In this document: piece after piece, positions 17,567 through 24,653 of the stretch
How positions within the stretch are numbered: the stretch's first letter is position 1
Layout: each line of letters begins with the position of its first letter
Assembly: GCF_001908105.1 (NCBI RefSeq)
Contig: NZ_MKGQ01000019.1
Coordinates: 43,229-72,854 of the forward strand
Origin: Xenorhabdus eapokensis
GTDB taxonomy: Bacteria; Pseudomonadota; Gammaproteobacteria; Enterobacterales; Enterobacteriaceae
Length of the DNA stretch: 29,626 nt
Direction of reading: 5' to 3'
Translations under genes and position numbers: made by a program
Notes under the pieces: generated by a model
What the model saw: only the letters and a program-made list of their open reading frames with translations
Databases searched by the model: none
Told to the model about the DNA's origin: nothing

Positions 17567-18596
17567 AAGTTTCTTTGAGGTTAATGTAAATATTCCATCA
17601 AGTCTGATCATTGATGGATGCCCAGACTTATTTCCTGAAATATCAATCATGATACCAACTTTCAATCGTCCAGAATTGTTAGATGAAGCTATCCAATCAG
17701 CTATAAATCAGAAAGTTGATTTTAATATTTCTTTTGAAGTTGTTGTTGTTGATAACTGCTCCAACCCCGAGTATACAAATGATATTGATAGAGTTGTTAA
17801 GAAATATATCCCTGGAAATATTAGACTATTTAGAAATAAAAAAAACATCGGAATGTATGGAAATTGGAATCGATGTATAGAATTAGCTCGAGGACGCTTT
17901 CTTTCTATTTTAAATGATGACGATATATTGCATCTAGCATTTTTGCAATCATGCTATCAAAATAGCCTTAATAATTCCTCAATGATTAGTGTAGCCCATG
18001 TTACTTTCTCTAGAGTAACTAATATTAAATGGCGTGAGAGTGAGAGTGAATTTGAGCCGTTAAAAATAGCTGATTTTTTGGCATTTAATCCGATATTTGG
18101 AAGCTTGGGAATGTTGATGAGAAGAGACTTAGCCATAGAAATTGGTGGTTATAATCTCGATAAGTGGCCTACATCAGATTATTATTTTAATTTTGAGTAT
18201 TTCAAACGTTTTGGCATAAAAAAAACAAAGGCTGTGTTAGCTGGTTATAGATATCTGGCAAATGAAAGTTTAAAAAAAGAAACTCTTCACGGTTTTTTAA
18301 ATAATGACGTAAAGTTCAGATGTTCTATAGCTAATCTTTATTTACACTCAAACTTCCAAAAGAAAATTTTTAATTTTTTAAATAAATGTTGTATAGCTAG
18401 TTCTGCTGTTCGTTATAAAAAATTAAATAAAGAATTTGATTGCATTGCGGCTTACAATAAATACGATATTGGCCTATTTTTTAAAGTATTTTTTTCTTTA
18501 CCACTCGTTACCCCGTTCTTTGATAGAGCAAGATGTTTTTTCTGGAGTTTAGTAATTAATATAGGTTCTAAAAAAATTAAAAGGTCCAACACTTGA
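17556..18596 (+). CDS. GT2-family glycosyltransferase
   Basis: A 346-residue protein with a GT-A fold family-2 domain at about residues 28-230: ISIMIPTFNRPELLDEAI, VVVVDNCSNPEY, a NIGMYGNWNRC segment and the metal-binding DDD in ILNDDDIL. The ATG at 17556 has AAAGGA eight bases upstream and lies inside the end of wzx. It holds the place of wbaV, the dideoxyhexosyltransferase gene, in the Salmonella rfb order, so it is a reasonable candidate for transfer of the paratose-type sugar. That assignment rests on position alone. The C-terminal 100 residues are basic and hydrophobic, consistent with membrane association. Confidence 0.8.
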   Translation: MSIKSFFEVNVNIPSSLIIDGCPDLFPEISIMIPTFNRPELLDEAIQSAINQKVDFNISFEVVVVDNCSNPEYTNDIDRVVKKYIPGNIRLFRNKKNIGMYGNWNRCIELARGRFLSILNDDDILHLAFLQSCYQNSLNNSSMISVAHVTFSRVTNIKWRESESEFEPLKIADFLAFNPIFGSLGMLMRRDLAIEIGGYNLDKWPTSDYYFNFEYFKRFGIKKTKAVLAGYRYLANESLKKETLHGFLNNDVKFRCSIANLYLHSNFQKKIFNFLNKCCIASSAVRYKKLNKEFDCIAAYNKYDIGLFFKVFFSLPLVTPFFDRARCFFWSLVINIGSKKIKRSNT

Positions 18597-19720
18597 AATC
18601 TATGAAATATTTTATCTTCCCTTCAGTTTTCTATGGAGGGCATGAAGTTATGGCTATTAAAATAATTAAAAAAATTGTAGAGATATATGATATTAACATA
18701 GTTTCTTATGTACATATAAAAAATATAAAACTCATTGATGAATTAAGAAAAAATGGCCTTTCATATGAGCTATTCAATATAAAACATTCTAGATTTGGAA
18801 CAATTAGTCATTTCTTTAAGTTAAAAGACGCTATAACAATTATCTCGATTTTAAATAAAATACAGGAAAGAAATGCTAGCATTATTCTTATTCAAGGTAG
18901 TATTGAGTTAGGTGCGAACTTTATCTTTTGGGGAGCTATTTTAAAATCTAATATTAAATCTTATATTCCTTTTGCACATAGTGCAAAAAGGTTAGGGTTA
19001 AAATATTATTTTCTCCGTGAGGCGATCAATAAAATATATTACAGATTGTGTCGTGATTATATTACTATTTCAGAGTGTTTTAAGAAACAAATTAATATCT
19101 ACAATAGTAATGCACAAATTGATGTATTTAAAAACTTTCTAGAACAAGACAGGAAGGAGGCTATTGAAATTTATAACAATAAAGAAATTAAGAACACATA
19201 TTCTGACAAGCAAATAATTAATTTTTATGTGGTGGGAAGGATCGTTTTTTCCCATAAAGGACAAGATATTGCATTAGAGGCTTTTTCTAATTACATTAAA
19301 GAAAATAATAGTGTAATAGATATGCATTTACACTATGTTGGAGATGGACCTGACCTTGAAGATCTGATTAAATTATCTCAAAAAAATCCTGTATTACAAA
19401 AGAAAGTTCATTTTCATGGATGGTGTGACAAATGGTGGGAATTAAAAAACCAGCCTGATTTACTAATAATACCCTCTTTATTTGAAGGAGTGCCTTTAGT
19501 TATGCTAGAAGCAATCAATAAAAAAATTCCGATTATTGCATCAGCTGTAGATGGAATGTTAGATTATTTGAATGAAAAATCTTTATTTATACCAAACAAT
19601 AGCCACCAGATATGTTCTCTAATGCTGAAATTTACTAACGAGGCATCCTTCAGAATAAAATGTGTTGACTATAAAGTGAAAAACGTGTCACCCTTGGATA
19701 AACTAGAAGTATTCTTTTAG
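18593..19720 (+). CDS. GT4-family glycosyltransferase
   Basis: A 375-residue GT-B fold protein. The N-terminal domain starts KYFIFPSVFYGGHEVMAIKII, with the G-G-H/x-E loop typical of family 4. The C-terminal domain has FYVVGRIVFSHKGQDIALEAF, LHYVGDGPDLEDL, HFHGWCDKWW and the E-x7-E motif in PSLFEGVPLVMLEAI. The TTG at 18593 overlaps the previous stop, and AAGG at 18581-18584 is eight bases away, so it is favoured over the ATG at 18602. It is extra to the Salmonella-like set and implies one more sugar in the O unit, unless it replaces another activity. It ends 170 bases before the mobile-element debris, and its C-terminal residues after about 350 look short for the family, so the 3' end may have been altered. 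Confidence 0.78.
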   Translation: MKSMKYFIFPSVFYGGHEVMAIKIIKKIVEIYDINIVSYVHIKNIKLIDELRKNGLSYELFNIKHSRFGTISHFFKLKDAITIISILNKIQERNASIILIQGSIELGANFIFWGAILKSNIKSYIPFAHSAKRLGLKYYFLREAINKIYYRLCRDYITISECFKKQINIYNSNAQIDVFKNFLEQDRKEAIEIYNNKEIKNTYSDKQIINFYVVGRIVFSHKGQDIALEAFSNYIKENNSVIDMHLHYVGDGPDLEDLIKLSQKNPVLQKKVHFHGWCDKWWELKNQPDLLIIPSLFEGVPLVMLEAINKKIPIIASAVDGMLDYLNEKSLFIPNNSHQICSLMLKFTNEASFRIKCVDYKVKNVSPLDKLEVFF

Positions 19721-19722
19721 TT

Positions 19723-19892
19723 ATGAAAATGCTAAATATTGACTCTGATGCTGTAGTAATATCTTTATTTTCGTTGTTGTGGTTTTTAATATACTTATTT
19801 ACTTCGTTGGCACGAAATGAATGTAGTTAATTTATTACCCCTTGCATTACTAAGTATTTTTACTATTTATTATATTTTTGAATTAATTAGTG
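19723..19892 (+). pseudogene. 5' remnant of a membrane-protein gene, possibly an ancestral wzy
   Basis: Starting two bases after the upstream stop, an ATG frame encodes MKMLNIDSDAVVISLF SLLWFLIYLFTSLA and stops at 19829-19831. The +1 frame continues the hydrophobic character with NLLPLALLSIFTIYYIFELI up to about 19890, where an IS-like sequence begins. Together they read as two N-terminal membrane helices of a polytopic protein broken by one frameshift and then by insertion. Close spacing to the glycosyltransferase and position in the cluster fit a displaced O-antigen polymerase, although any cluster membrane protein (an acyltransferase, for example) could look the same. Confidence 0.5.
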
Positions 19893-20045
19893 TATACCCG
19901 TCGTCATTGAAGATGTTTGATTTTTCATTTGAATCAGATCATGATCGCGCCCATGAAAATTCATCTGACAGATGCCCAAAAAGAGGCCATACTCCCAATG
20001 ATTAGATATTGTGATAAACTCCCTGCTTTTTATTATGGGGGGGAT
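19893..20045 (+). mobile_element. Left-end fragment of an IS630-like element
   Basis: The segment starts TATACCCGTCGTCATTGAAG. Sixty bases in, from the ATG at 19953, it encodes MKIHLTDAQKEAI, which resembles the N-terminus of some IS630-family transposases (M-x-IHLTDAQKA/E). After about fifteen codons the similarity ends and the IS1-family transposase begins at 20046, so a later insertion or deletion seems to have cut it. No matching right terminus was seen downstream. The start at TA is in keeping with IS630 target use. The call rests on a short match. Confidence 0.4.
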
Positions 20046-20736
20046 ATGGCTAAAGTTGAGAGGTGGTTTGTCGTTACTGTCATAAAACAGAAGAGGTTAA
20101 AGGGCATGGAAAAGGGCGTACTGGTCATCCCCGCTATCACTGCTATGCCTGCCGTAAAACCTTTCAACTGAACTATACCTATCAAGCCTGTAATCCTGGT
20201 GTAAAAGAGCAGGTTATTGATATAGCAATGAATAACACGGATGCCCGTAATACCACCCGTGTACTGAAGATAGAGATTAACACCGTCATTCGCACGTTAA
20301 AAAACTCACCCAAAAAATGTGACCGCCTTCCCCTTGAGGGAAATGAAATCCAGCTTATTTGTGAAGTTGATGAACAATGGTCATTTGTGAGTAGTAAGAA
20401 AAATCAACGCTGGCTCTGGTATGCTTGGGAGCCTCGCCTCAAGCGAATAGTAGCGCATGTTTTTGGTGATCGCAGTATGGCGACTTTACGCAAATTCCTT
20501 GAGTTATTATCACCATTTAATATGTCAGGTTTTACTGTACGGATGATTATTCACCTTACAACCTACTCCCTGAAGAAAAACATTATACCCAACGTATAGA
20601 AAGAATCAATTTGATATTCCGTACACGTTTAAAAAGACTGAATCGAAGGACTATTGTCTATTCCAAATCAAAGGAAATACACGATAAGGTGATAGGGAGT
20701 TTCATCGAACGTGAATACTATTTCTTTATAGGGTGA
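20046..20736 (+). pseudogene. Frameshifted IS1-family transposase
   Basis: A nearly full-length IS1-type transposase with two frame disruptions. Frame 1 starts MAKVE at 20046. An apparent two-base insertion near 20061 shifts to the frame that reads VVCRYCHKTEEVKGHGKGRTG (zinc-finger cysteines CxxC...CxxC), CYACRKTFQLNYTYQ, NTVIRTLKNSPKKCD, then the InsB-like catalytic part CEVDEQWSFVSSKKNQRWLWYAW and HVFGDRSMATLRKFLELLSPF. A second two-base insertion near 20529 moves to the frame encoding YCTDDYSPYNLLPEE, RINLIFRTRLKRLNRRT and EIHDKVIGSFIEREYYF, ending at 20736. The catalytic DDE domain is therefore present but unreadable as one protein. The zinc-finger and catalytic parts share one frame, so the ancestor was a single-ORF IS1 type. 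No clear terminal inverted repeats were found. Confidence 0.85.
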
Positions 20737-21186
20737 TCTAACTATTGGAATCATGACCTATTTGGACGTCTAACATCTCAAGGAAAAAGCATGAAAGCCC
20801 CTGCTATCACTGGCCTGAATTACGTCGCTTACCAAATGCTTTAATTGATTTTTTTAATGGCGTAAATTGAATCAATTGGAGGTGATAATATCTTTACGAG
20901 AGGGAATGACAGAAGAAGAGAACACCATTCCCCATTGTTACATTAGTTCAGCTAATATTAATGCTGAACAACAAACTAAAACAGTCATCGGTAGATATAT
21001 CGAGAATAAGACAAACTGTACTAGAAACTGGATGTGAAAATGCAAAGAAGACGAGTGTTATATCCGAGCAGATTTGTTTTCACATATTCGTTATGTTGCG
21101 GTAAATTTCCTGAATAATACAACAATGTTTAAGGGCAGATTATAACGGAAACAAAAAAACCTCGCTATCTGTCTAATGGCCCTACA

Positions 21187-21378
21187 CAGGGCTCGAGTAC
21201 ACTATCTTAATGGCCTTTTAAAGATGATTGTTTTTCAAAAATTAAGTTTTACAATATTTATGTCGAGTGAAATGTAGTTATAAAAACAATTTTTTAACCT
21301 TTTTTAGTAAATCATAGGGTTAAAGAATAATATTTACATTTTAAGGATAAATATTAATCAAAGTATGCTCGCGCCCTG
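21187..21378. mobile_element. 192-bp MITE-like element with ISAs1-type terminal inverted repeats
   Basis: The left end CAGGGCTCGAGTACACTATC (21187-21206) matches the reverse complement of the right end (21359-21378) in 15 of 20 positions. The right end is identical over 20 bases to the ISAs1-like terminus at 80-99. The element is flanked by TGGCCCTACA (21177-21186) and TGACCTTACA (21379-21388), which agree in 8 of 10 bases, as expected for an aged 10-bp target duplication; ISAs1 elements make 8-10 bp duplications. The interior is AT-rich and non-coding. It lies inside the decayed transposase frame at 20755-21416, and excising it restores that frame. It is probably a non-autonomous deletion derivative mobilised in trans by the ISAs1-like element represented at the window start. 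Confidence 0.75.
21345..21378 (+). repeat. Right terminal repeat, copy 2
   Basis: This stretch matches 66-99 in 31 of 34 positions, with the last 20 bases identical and the three differences all transitions. It forms the right end of the MITE-like element. Confidence 0.8.
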
Positions 21379-21452
21379 TGACCTTACAACATAGATATTT
21401 CGTAATCTTTCCCTAGAAAATATCCATTTTATTAATAGTACAAGGTTCATTA

Positions 21453-22664
21453 ATGTATATTGTCCCTATTTTATTCTTTTTATCTTTTGTTTTTTCAATA
21501 GTTAACTTCTCTCTTGATGGAATGTCAATTTATTTTTATATGTTCATTCCTTTTATTGACATTAATTATTTAAAATGGATTATTTCATTAAAAATAAAAA
21601 AAAACATGCTAATATATTCGTGTACTTTAGTCTTAATTACATTGTCAGTGTCGATTAACTCTGGCAGTTTATATTATTTCATCAAACCCACACTGTTATT
21701 TTTCTCTGTAGCTTATATTGTTTATCTGTATATCTATCGTTACTCTGCTTTCAAGTTTGTATATTATTTCACGACTATCAGTGTGATTTTCGCTGTGGCG
21801 CAATTCATTCTATCATATATAGGTGACAGTACAGTTATTGAGCCACCATTTATTGCTGATACACTGTGGGGAAAATATGCCATCCAATCTAGAGGTGGAT
21901 TTGATGATGGTGTCTTATTTCAATATAGAGTTGCAGGCTTAAGTAAAGAACCTGGTTTTTTTTCTTCCTTTCTAATATGTATTTTTTTAGTCTACTTATA
22001 TGATGTTAGAATAAAATCCAAAACTCTTTTGTTATTTTTTATGATTGGCATTATACTTTCTCTTTCTAAAATAACTATAGCTTTTGGGATTATAGTGCCA
22101 ATTGTTTATTTATTTGATAAATATGTAATCAAGTTGGACAAAATAAATCTGTTAGTTGGAGCTTTAATTTATAGCTTGCTCTGCGTGTGTATCGTCTATG
22201 TTTTGTATAATACATATGATTTTATTAGCAAAACGTATACAAATCCATGGCTTGCAGAAACGTATCTTCACAGAAGTATTGGTTATTATGTGTTGACGTC
22301 TTTATTTGAACCTTCAGTTATTTCATCTTTTATTTGGGGGGGGATTACGGAACATTTAAATGAAGTTATAAAAGAATTTCCTTTCTTAGCTAACTTACGA
22401 TTTGTTAATATTAAACCAGAGATTGTTTTCTTTAGTTCTGGCGGTGCATATATTATCTTACAATACAGTTTTTTATTTTATGTGATTTTTATTTTATTTT
22501 TACGATTTCTAGGTGTTGGCTTTTATTCATTTATGATTTTTTCTCTTTTTTCTGCCAACGTAAATTATTTTGCCTATGAAAATTGGATTATTCTTGGCTA
22601 TATTTTTATGTTTATCTGCTCTTCAAGTAAGAAAGTTAATAAAGGAATTCTGCATGGTTATTAA
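21453..22664 (+). CDS. wzy: Probable O-antigen polymerase Wzy
   Basis: A 403-residue polytopic membrane protein with about ten to eleven predicted helices and a large extracytoplasmic loop around residues 255-330. Wzy enzymes have low sequence similarity, so the call rests on topology, length and context: the cluster has one Wzx, one ligase elsewhere, and no other intact polymerase candidate. A segment RVAGLSKEPGFFSSFLICIFL carries the conserved Arg and the L-x-K-E-P-x-x-F pattern seen in several EPS/O-antigen polymerases. It joins O units in the periplasm onto the growing undecaprenyl-PP chain. AAGG lies seven bases before the ATG. It begins 37 bases after the mobile-element debris and overlaps the next gene by 11 bases. 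Its very low GC suggests recent acquisition. Confidence 0.78.
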   Translation: MYIVPILFFLSFVFSIVNFSLDGMSIYFYMFIPFIDINYLKWIISLKIKKNMLIYSCTLVLITLSVSINSGSLYYFIKPTLLFFSVAYIVYLYIYRYSAFKFVYYFTTISVIFAVAQFILSYIGDSTVIEPPFIADTLWGKYAIQSRGGFDDGVLFQYRVAGLSKEPGFFSSFLICIFLVYLYDVRIKSKTLLLFFMIGIILSLSKITIAFGIIVPIVYLFDKYVIKLDKINLLVGALIYSLLCVCIVYVLYNTYDFISKTYTNPWLAETYLHRSIGYYVLTSLFEPSVISSFIWGGITEHLNEVIKEFPFLANLRFVNIKPEIVFFSSGGAYIILQYSFLFYVIFILFLRFLGVGFYSFMIFSLFSANVNYFAYENWIILGYIFMFICSSSKKVNKGILHGY

Positions 22665-23718
22665 TTTGGCGCGTGTAGGCCGTGAAGGTACAGGTCTGTG
22701 GCAATATACTTTGAAATTTATTAAAGCTATGTCAAATCTGCAAAAAGTTAATGGAATCATCTGTGCTAAGTCACAGGAGCGATTCTTTATTAGCCTTGGG
22801 GTCCCAATGATTATTGTGCCGGATATGGTATCAAATACATCAAAAATATCACGGGTACGTCCTATTCTTTGGCTACTATATACTCCATACCTAGCTTTAC
22901 GTGTTTATATGAAATTTGGTTTGTGTAAAGTTGTATCTACAACTCACCACAATATACCATTTCTTAGAAGACAAATTATTACTATACACGATTTGCGCCC
23001 ATATACTTATCCTGATAGTTTTCTTCAAAGAATTTATTTTAGATATATATTACCAATTTTGGTAAAACGTTGCCATCATATATTAACTGTGTCAAATACA
23101 GTTAAGAAACAGATATCACTATCTTATAATGTTTCTGAAGAATCTATTTCTGTCATTTATAATTCTATTGAACTTGCAGATTTTAAACCTGCGTCCAAAA
23201 AAGGGGATTATTTATTAGCTGTTGGTACGAGTTGGCCTCATAAAAATATTCATTCGTTATTAGCAGTTAGTGAAGTCTGGTGTGAAAAATATAGCCTCAT
23301 TATCGTTTGCGGAAGAACTAACTATGCAGCACACCTTAGAGAATTAGTTGAACAGCTTTCTTTAAATGAGAAAGTCGTTATTTTACATGATGCCAACTTT
23401 AAAAATTTGTGTTCGTTATATACTCACGCCAGTGCATTAATTTACCCCTCACTAGACGAAGGATTCGGTATTCCTCCTATTGAAGCTATGGCTAGCCATA
23501 CTCCTGTCATCGTATCAAATATACCAGTTTTTCATGAAGTACTTGGCGATTCAGCTATATATGTTAATCCTAATGATAAGAACAGTTGGATATCTGCATT
23601 TGAATCTTTACAAGAACCTAAATCATGGATTGATAAAGGGATAGTAAAAGCATCTTATTATGATTCCCATTTAATGACAAAAATGGTGAGTAATTGGTTG
23701 GAGAAAATGGAAAAATGA
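22654..23718 (+). CDS. wbaU: GT4-family mannosyltransferase, WbaU-like
   Basis: A 354-residue GT-B protein. The start MVINLARVGREGTGLWQY, and internal segments VSTTHHNIPFLRRQIITIHDLRPY, LAVGTSWPHKNIHS and IIVCGRTNYA, with the E-x7-E motif in PSLDEGFGIPPIEAMASHTPVIVS, correspond to Salmonella WbaU (RfbU) as I recall it. WbaU adds mannose from GDP-mannose to the rhamnosyl-galactosyl lipid intermediate on the cytoplasmic face. The frame is open back to 22570 inside wzy, but AAAGGA at 22641-22646 lies seven bases before the ATG at 22654 and the Salmonella-like N-terminus begins there. The manC-manB genes just downstream supply the donor. Linkage type is not readable, since WbaU and WbaW/Z variants differ. 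Confidence 0.82.
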   Translation: MVINLARVGREGTGLWQYTLKFIKAMSNLQKVNGIICAKSQERFFISLGVPMIIVPDMVSNTSKISRVRPILWLLYTPYLALRVYMKFGLCKVVSTTHHNIPFLRRQIITIHDLRPYTYPDSFLQRIYFRYILPILVKRCHHILTVSNTVKKQISLSYNVSEESISVIYNSIELADFKPASKKGDYLLAVGTSWPHKNIHSLLAVSEVWCEKYSLIIVCGRTNYAAHLRELVEQLSLNEKVVILHDANFKNLCSLYTHASALIYPSLDEGFGIPPIEAMASHTPVIVSNIPVFHEVLGDSAIYVNPNDKNSWISAFESLQEPKSWIDKGIVKASYYDSHLMTKMVSNWLEKMEK

Positions 23719-24632
23719 AAGTAACTTTAATTTTACCAACTTACCAAGCTGGCAAAATATGGCATAACTGGTATTCAGCTTTCAAGTCACAAAAAACGTG
23801 TGATGTTTCAATTGTAATGATAGATTCAAGCTCCCATGACGATACTGTGCAGACATCTCGTCAAGAGGGTATTAAACCCCATATTATTTCTACATCTGAT
23901 TTTAATCACGGAGGCACCAGAAACTTGGGAGTTCGTTTAGCTTCTGATGCTGAAGTCATCGTGTTTTTAACTCAAGATGCTATTCTAAATACTCATGATT
24001 CATTGGATAAAATACTTTTATGTTTTAAAGATCCTTCTGTTGCTGCTGTCTGTGGACGCCAACTACCCCATTTAGATGCGAACCCTATTGCTACACATGC
24101 ACGTCTTTTTAATTATCCAGATAAAAGTTACATCAAATCATCAAAAGATATCCCGATATTGGGATTAAAAACTGCGTTTATGTCAAACTCATTTGCGGCT
24201 TATCGTCGAGATATTTTTGAAAAATTAGGCGGGTTCCCAGAAAATACAATTCTGGCCGAAGATATGTATTTAGCTGCAAAAATGATTTTAGCTGGCTATA
24301 AAGTTTCGTATTGTGCAGAGGCAACTGTCAGACACTCTCATAATTATAGCCCGTGGGAAGAATTTCGTCGTTATTTCGATACAGGCGTCTTCCATGCCTG
24401 TGAACCGTGGGTTCAACAACAGTTTGGGGGAGCTTCGTGTGAGGGAATGAAGTTTGTAAAATCAGAACTGAAATATTTATGGCATCATGCTCCTTTATGG
24501 ATTCCAAGATCTTTATTAACAACGGGCTGTAAACTGATTGGCTATAAGCTTGGGAAGAATTACCGTATCCTCCCCAAAAAATGGCTACCTAAATTTAGTA
24601 TGTATAAAAGTTATTGGTTGCAGCAAAAATAA
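23715..24632 (+). CDS. wbaN: GT2-family rhamnosyltransferase, WbaN-like
   Basis: A 305-residue GT-A family-2 protein that starts MKVTLILPTYQAGKIWHNW. It has the motifs MIDSSSHDDTV, FNHGGTRNLGV, FLTQDAI (acidic metal site), VCGRQLPH, a SNSFAAYRRD segment and ILAEDMYLAAKMILAGY with the probable catalytic base. The F-N-H-G-G-T-R and Q-D-A motifs are typical of rhamnosyltransferases that use dTDP-L-rhamnose. Its place before manC matches wbaN (rfbN) in Salmonella, where it adds rhamnose to Gal-PP-undecaprenol as the second sugar. The frame extends to a TTG at 23694, but the ATG at 23715, which overlaps the wbaU stop as ATGA, is preferred. Confidence 0.83.
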   Translation: MKVTLILPTYQAGKIWHNWYSAFKSQKTCDVSIVMIDSSSHDDTVQTSRQEGIKPHIISTSDFNHGGTRNLGVRLASDAEVIVFLTQDAILNTHDSLDKILLCFKDPSVAAVCGRQLPHLDANPIATHARLFNYPDKSYIKSSKDIPILGLKTAFMSNSFAAYRRDIFEKLGGFPENTILAEDMYLAAKMILAGYKVSYCAEATVRHSHNYSPWEEFRRYFDTGVFHACEPWVQQQFGGASCEGMKFVKSELKYLWHHAPLWIPRSLLTTGCKLIGYKLGKNYRILPKKWLPKFSMYKSYWLQQK

Positions 24633-24653
24633 TTCGCTTTTAAGGATAAAAAG

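Larger units (their letters stand above)
20755..21416 (+). pseudogene. Decayed ISAs1-family transposase remnant
   Basis: A first fragment (from 20755) encodes DLFGRLTSQGKSMKAPAITGL, resembling the conserved K-S-N-E-I-x-A-I-P region of ISAs1/H-repeat transposases. After a likely internal deletion, a single frame from about 20876 encodes VISLREGMTEEEN, CYISSANINAEQQ (compare YYISSLxADAE), RYIENKTN and KEDECYIRADLFSHIRYVAVNFLNNTTMFKG (compare EDxSRIRxGxxxENxAxLRRIALNLLK). In-frame stops occur after NWM and after FKGRL. If the 192-bp element at 21187-21378 and one copy of its 10-bp duplication are removed, the frame joins as ...CLMALQHRYFVIFP and stops at 21414-21416. This C-terminus is similar in shape to the one at positions 3-71. 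It is an old, non-functional copy. Confidence 0.7.

Noticed and set aside
19817..20005. A 62-residue ORF as an independent small membrane protein
   Set aside because: The first 25 residues are the frameshifted continuation of the upstream hydrophobic remnant, and the rest is read-through into IS-like sequence.
20063..20599. A 178-residue ORF as an intact gene
   Set aside because: It is the middle part of an IS1-family transposase. Its true start (20046) and its C-terminus (to 20736) lie in other frames, so it is listed as a pseudogene.
21187..21378. Reading this segment simply as the right end of the decayed ISAs1 element
   Set aside because: Its left boundary has an inverted copy of the terminus and both sides carry a near-identical 10-mer. 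The transposase frame continues beyond its right end, so a separate insertion explains more.
13866..24650. Possible novel defence or secretion system in the AT-rich centre
   Set aside because: Every intact gene there is a recognisable polysaccharide enzyme, transporter or polymerase, and the remaining sequence is mobile-element debris.
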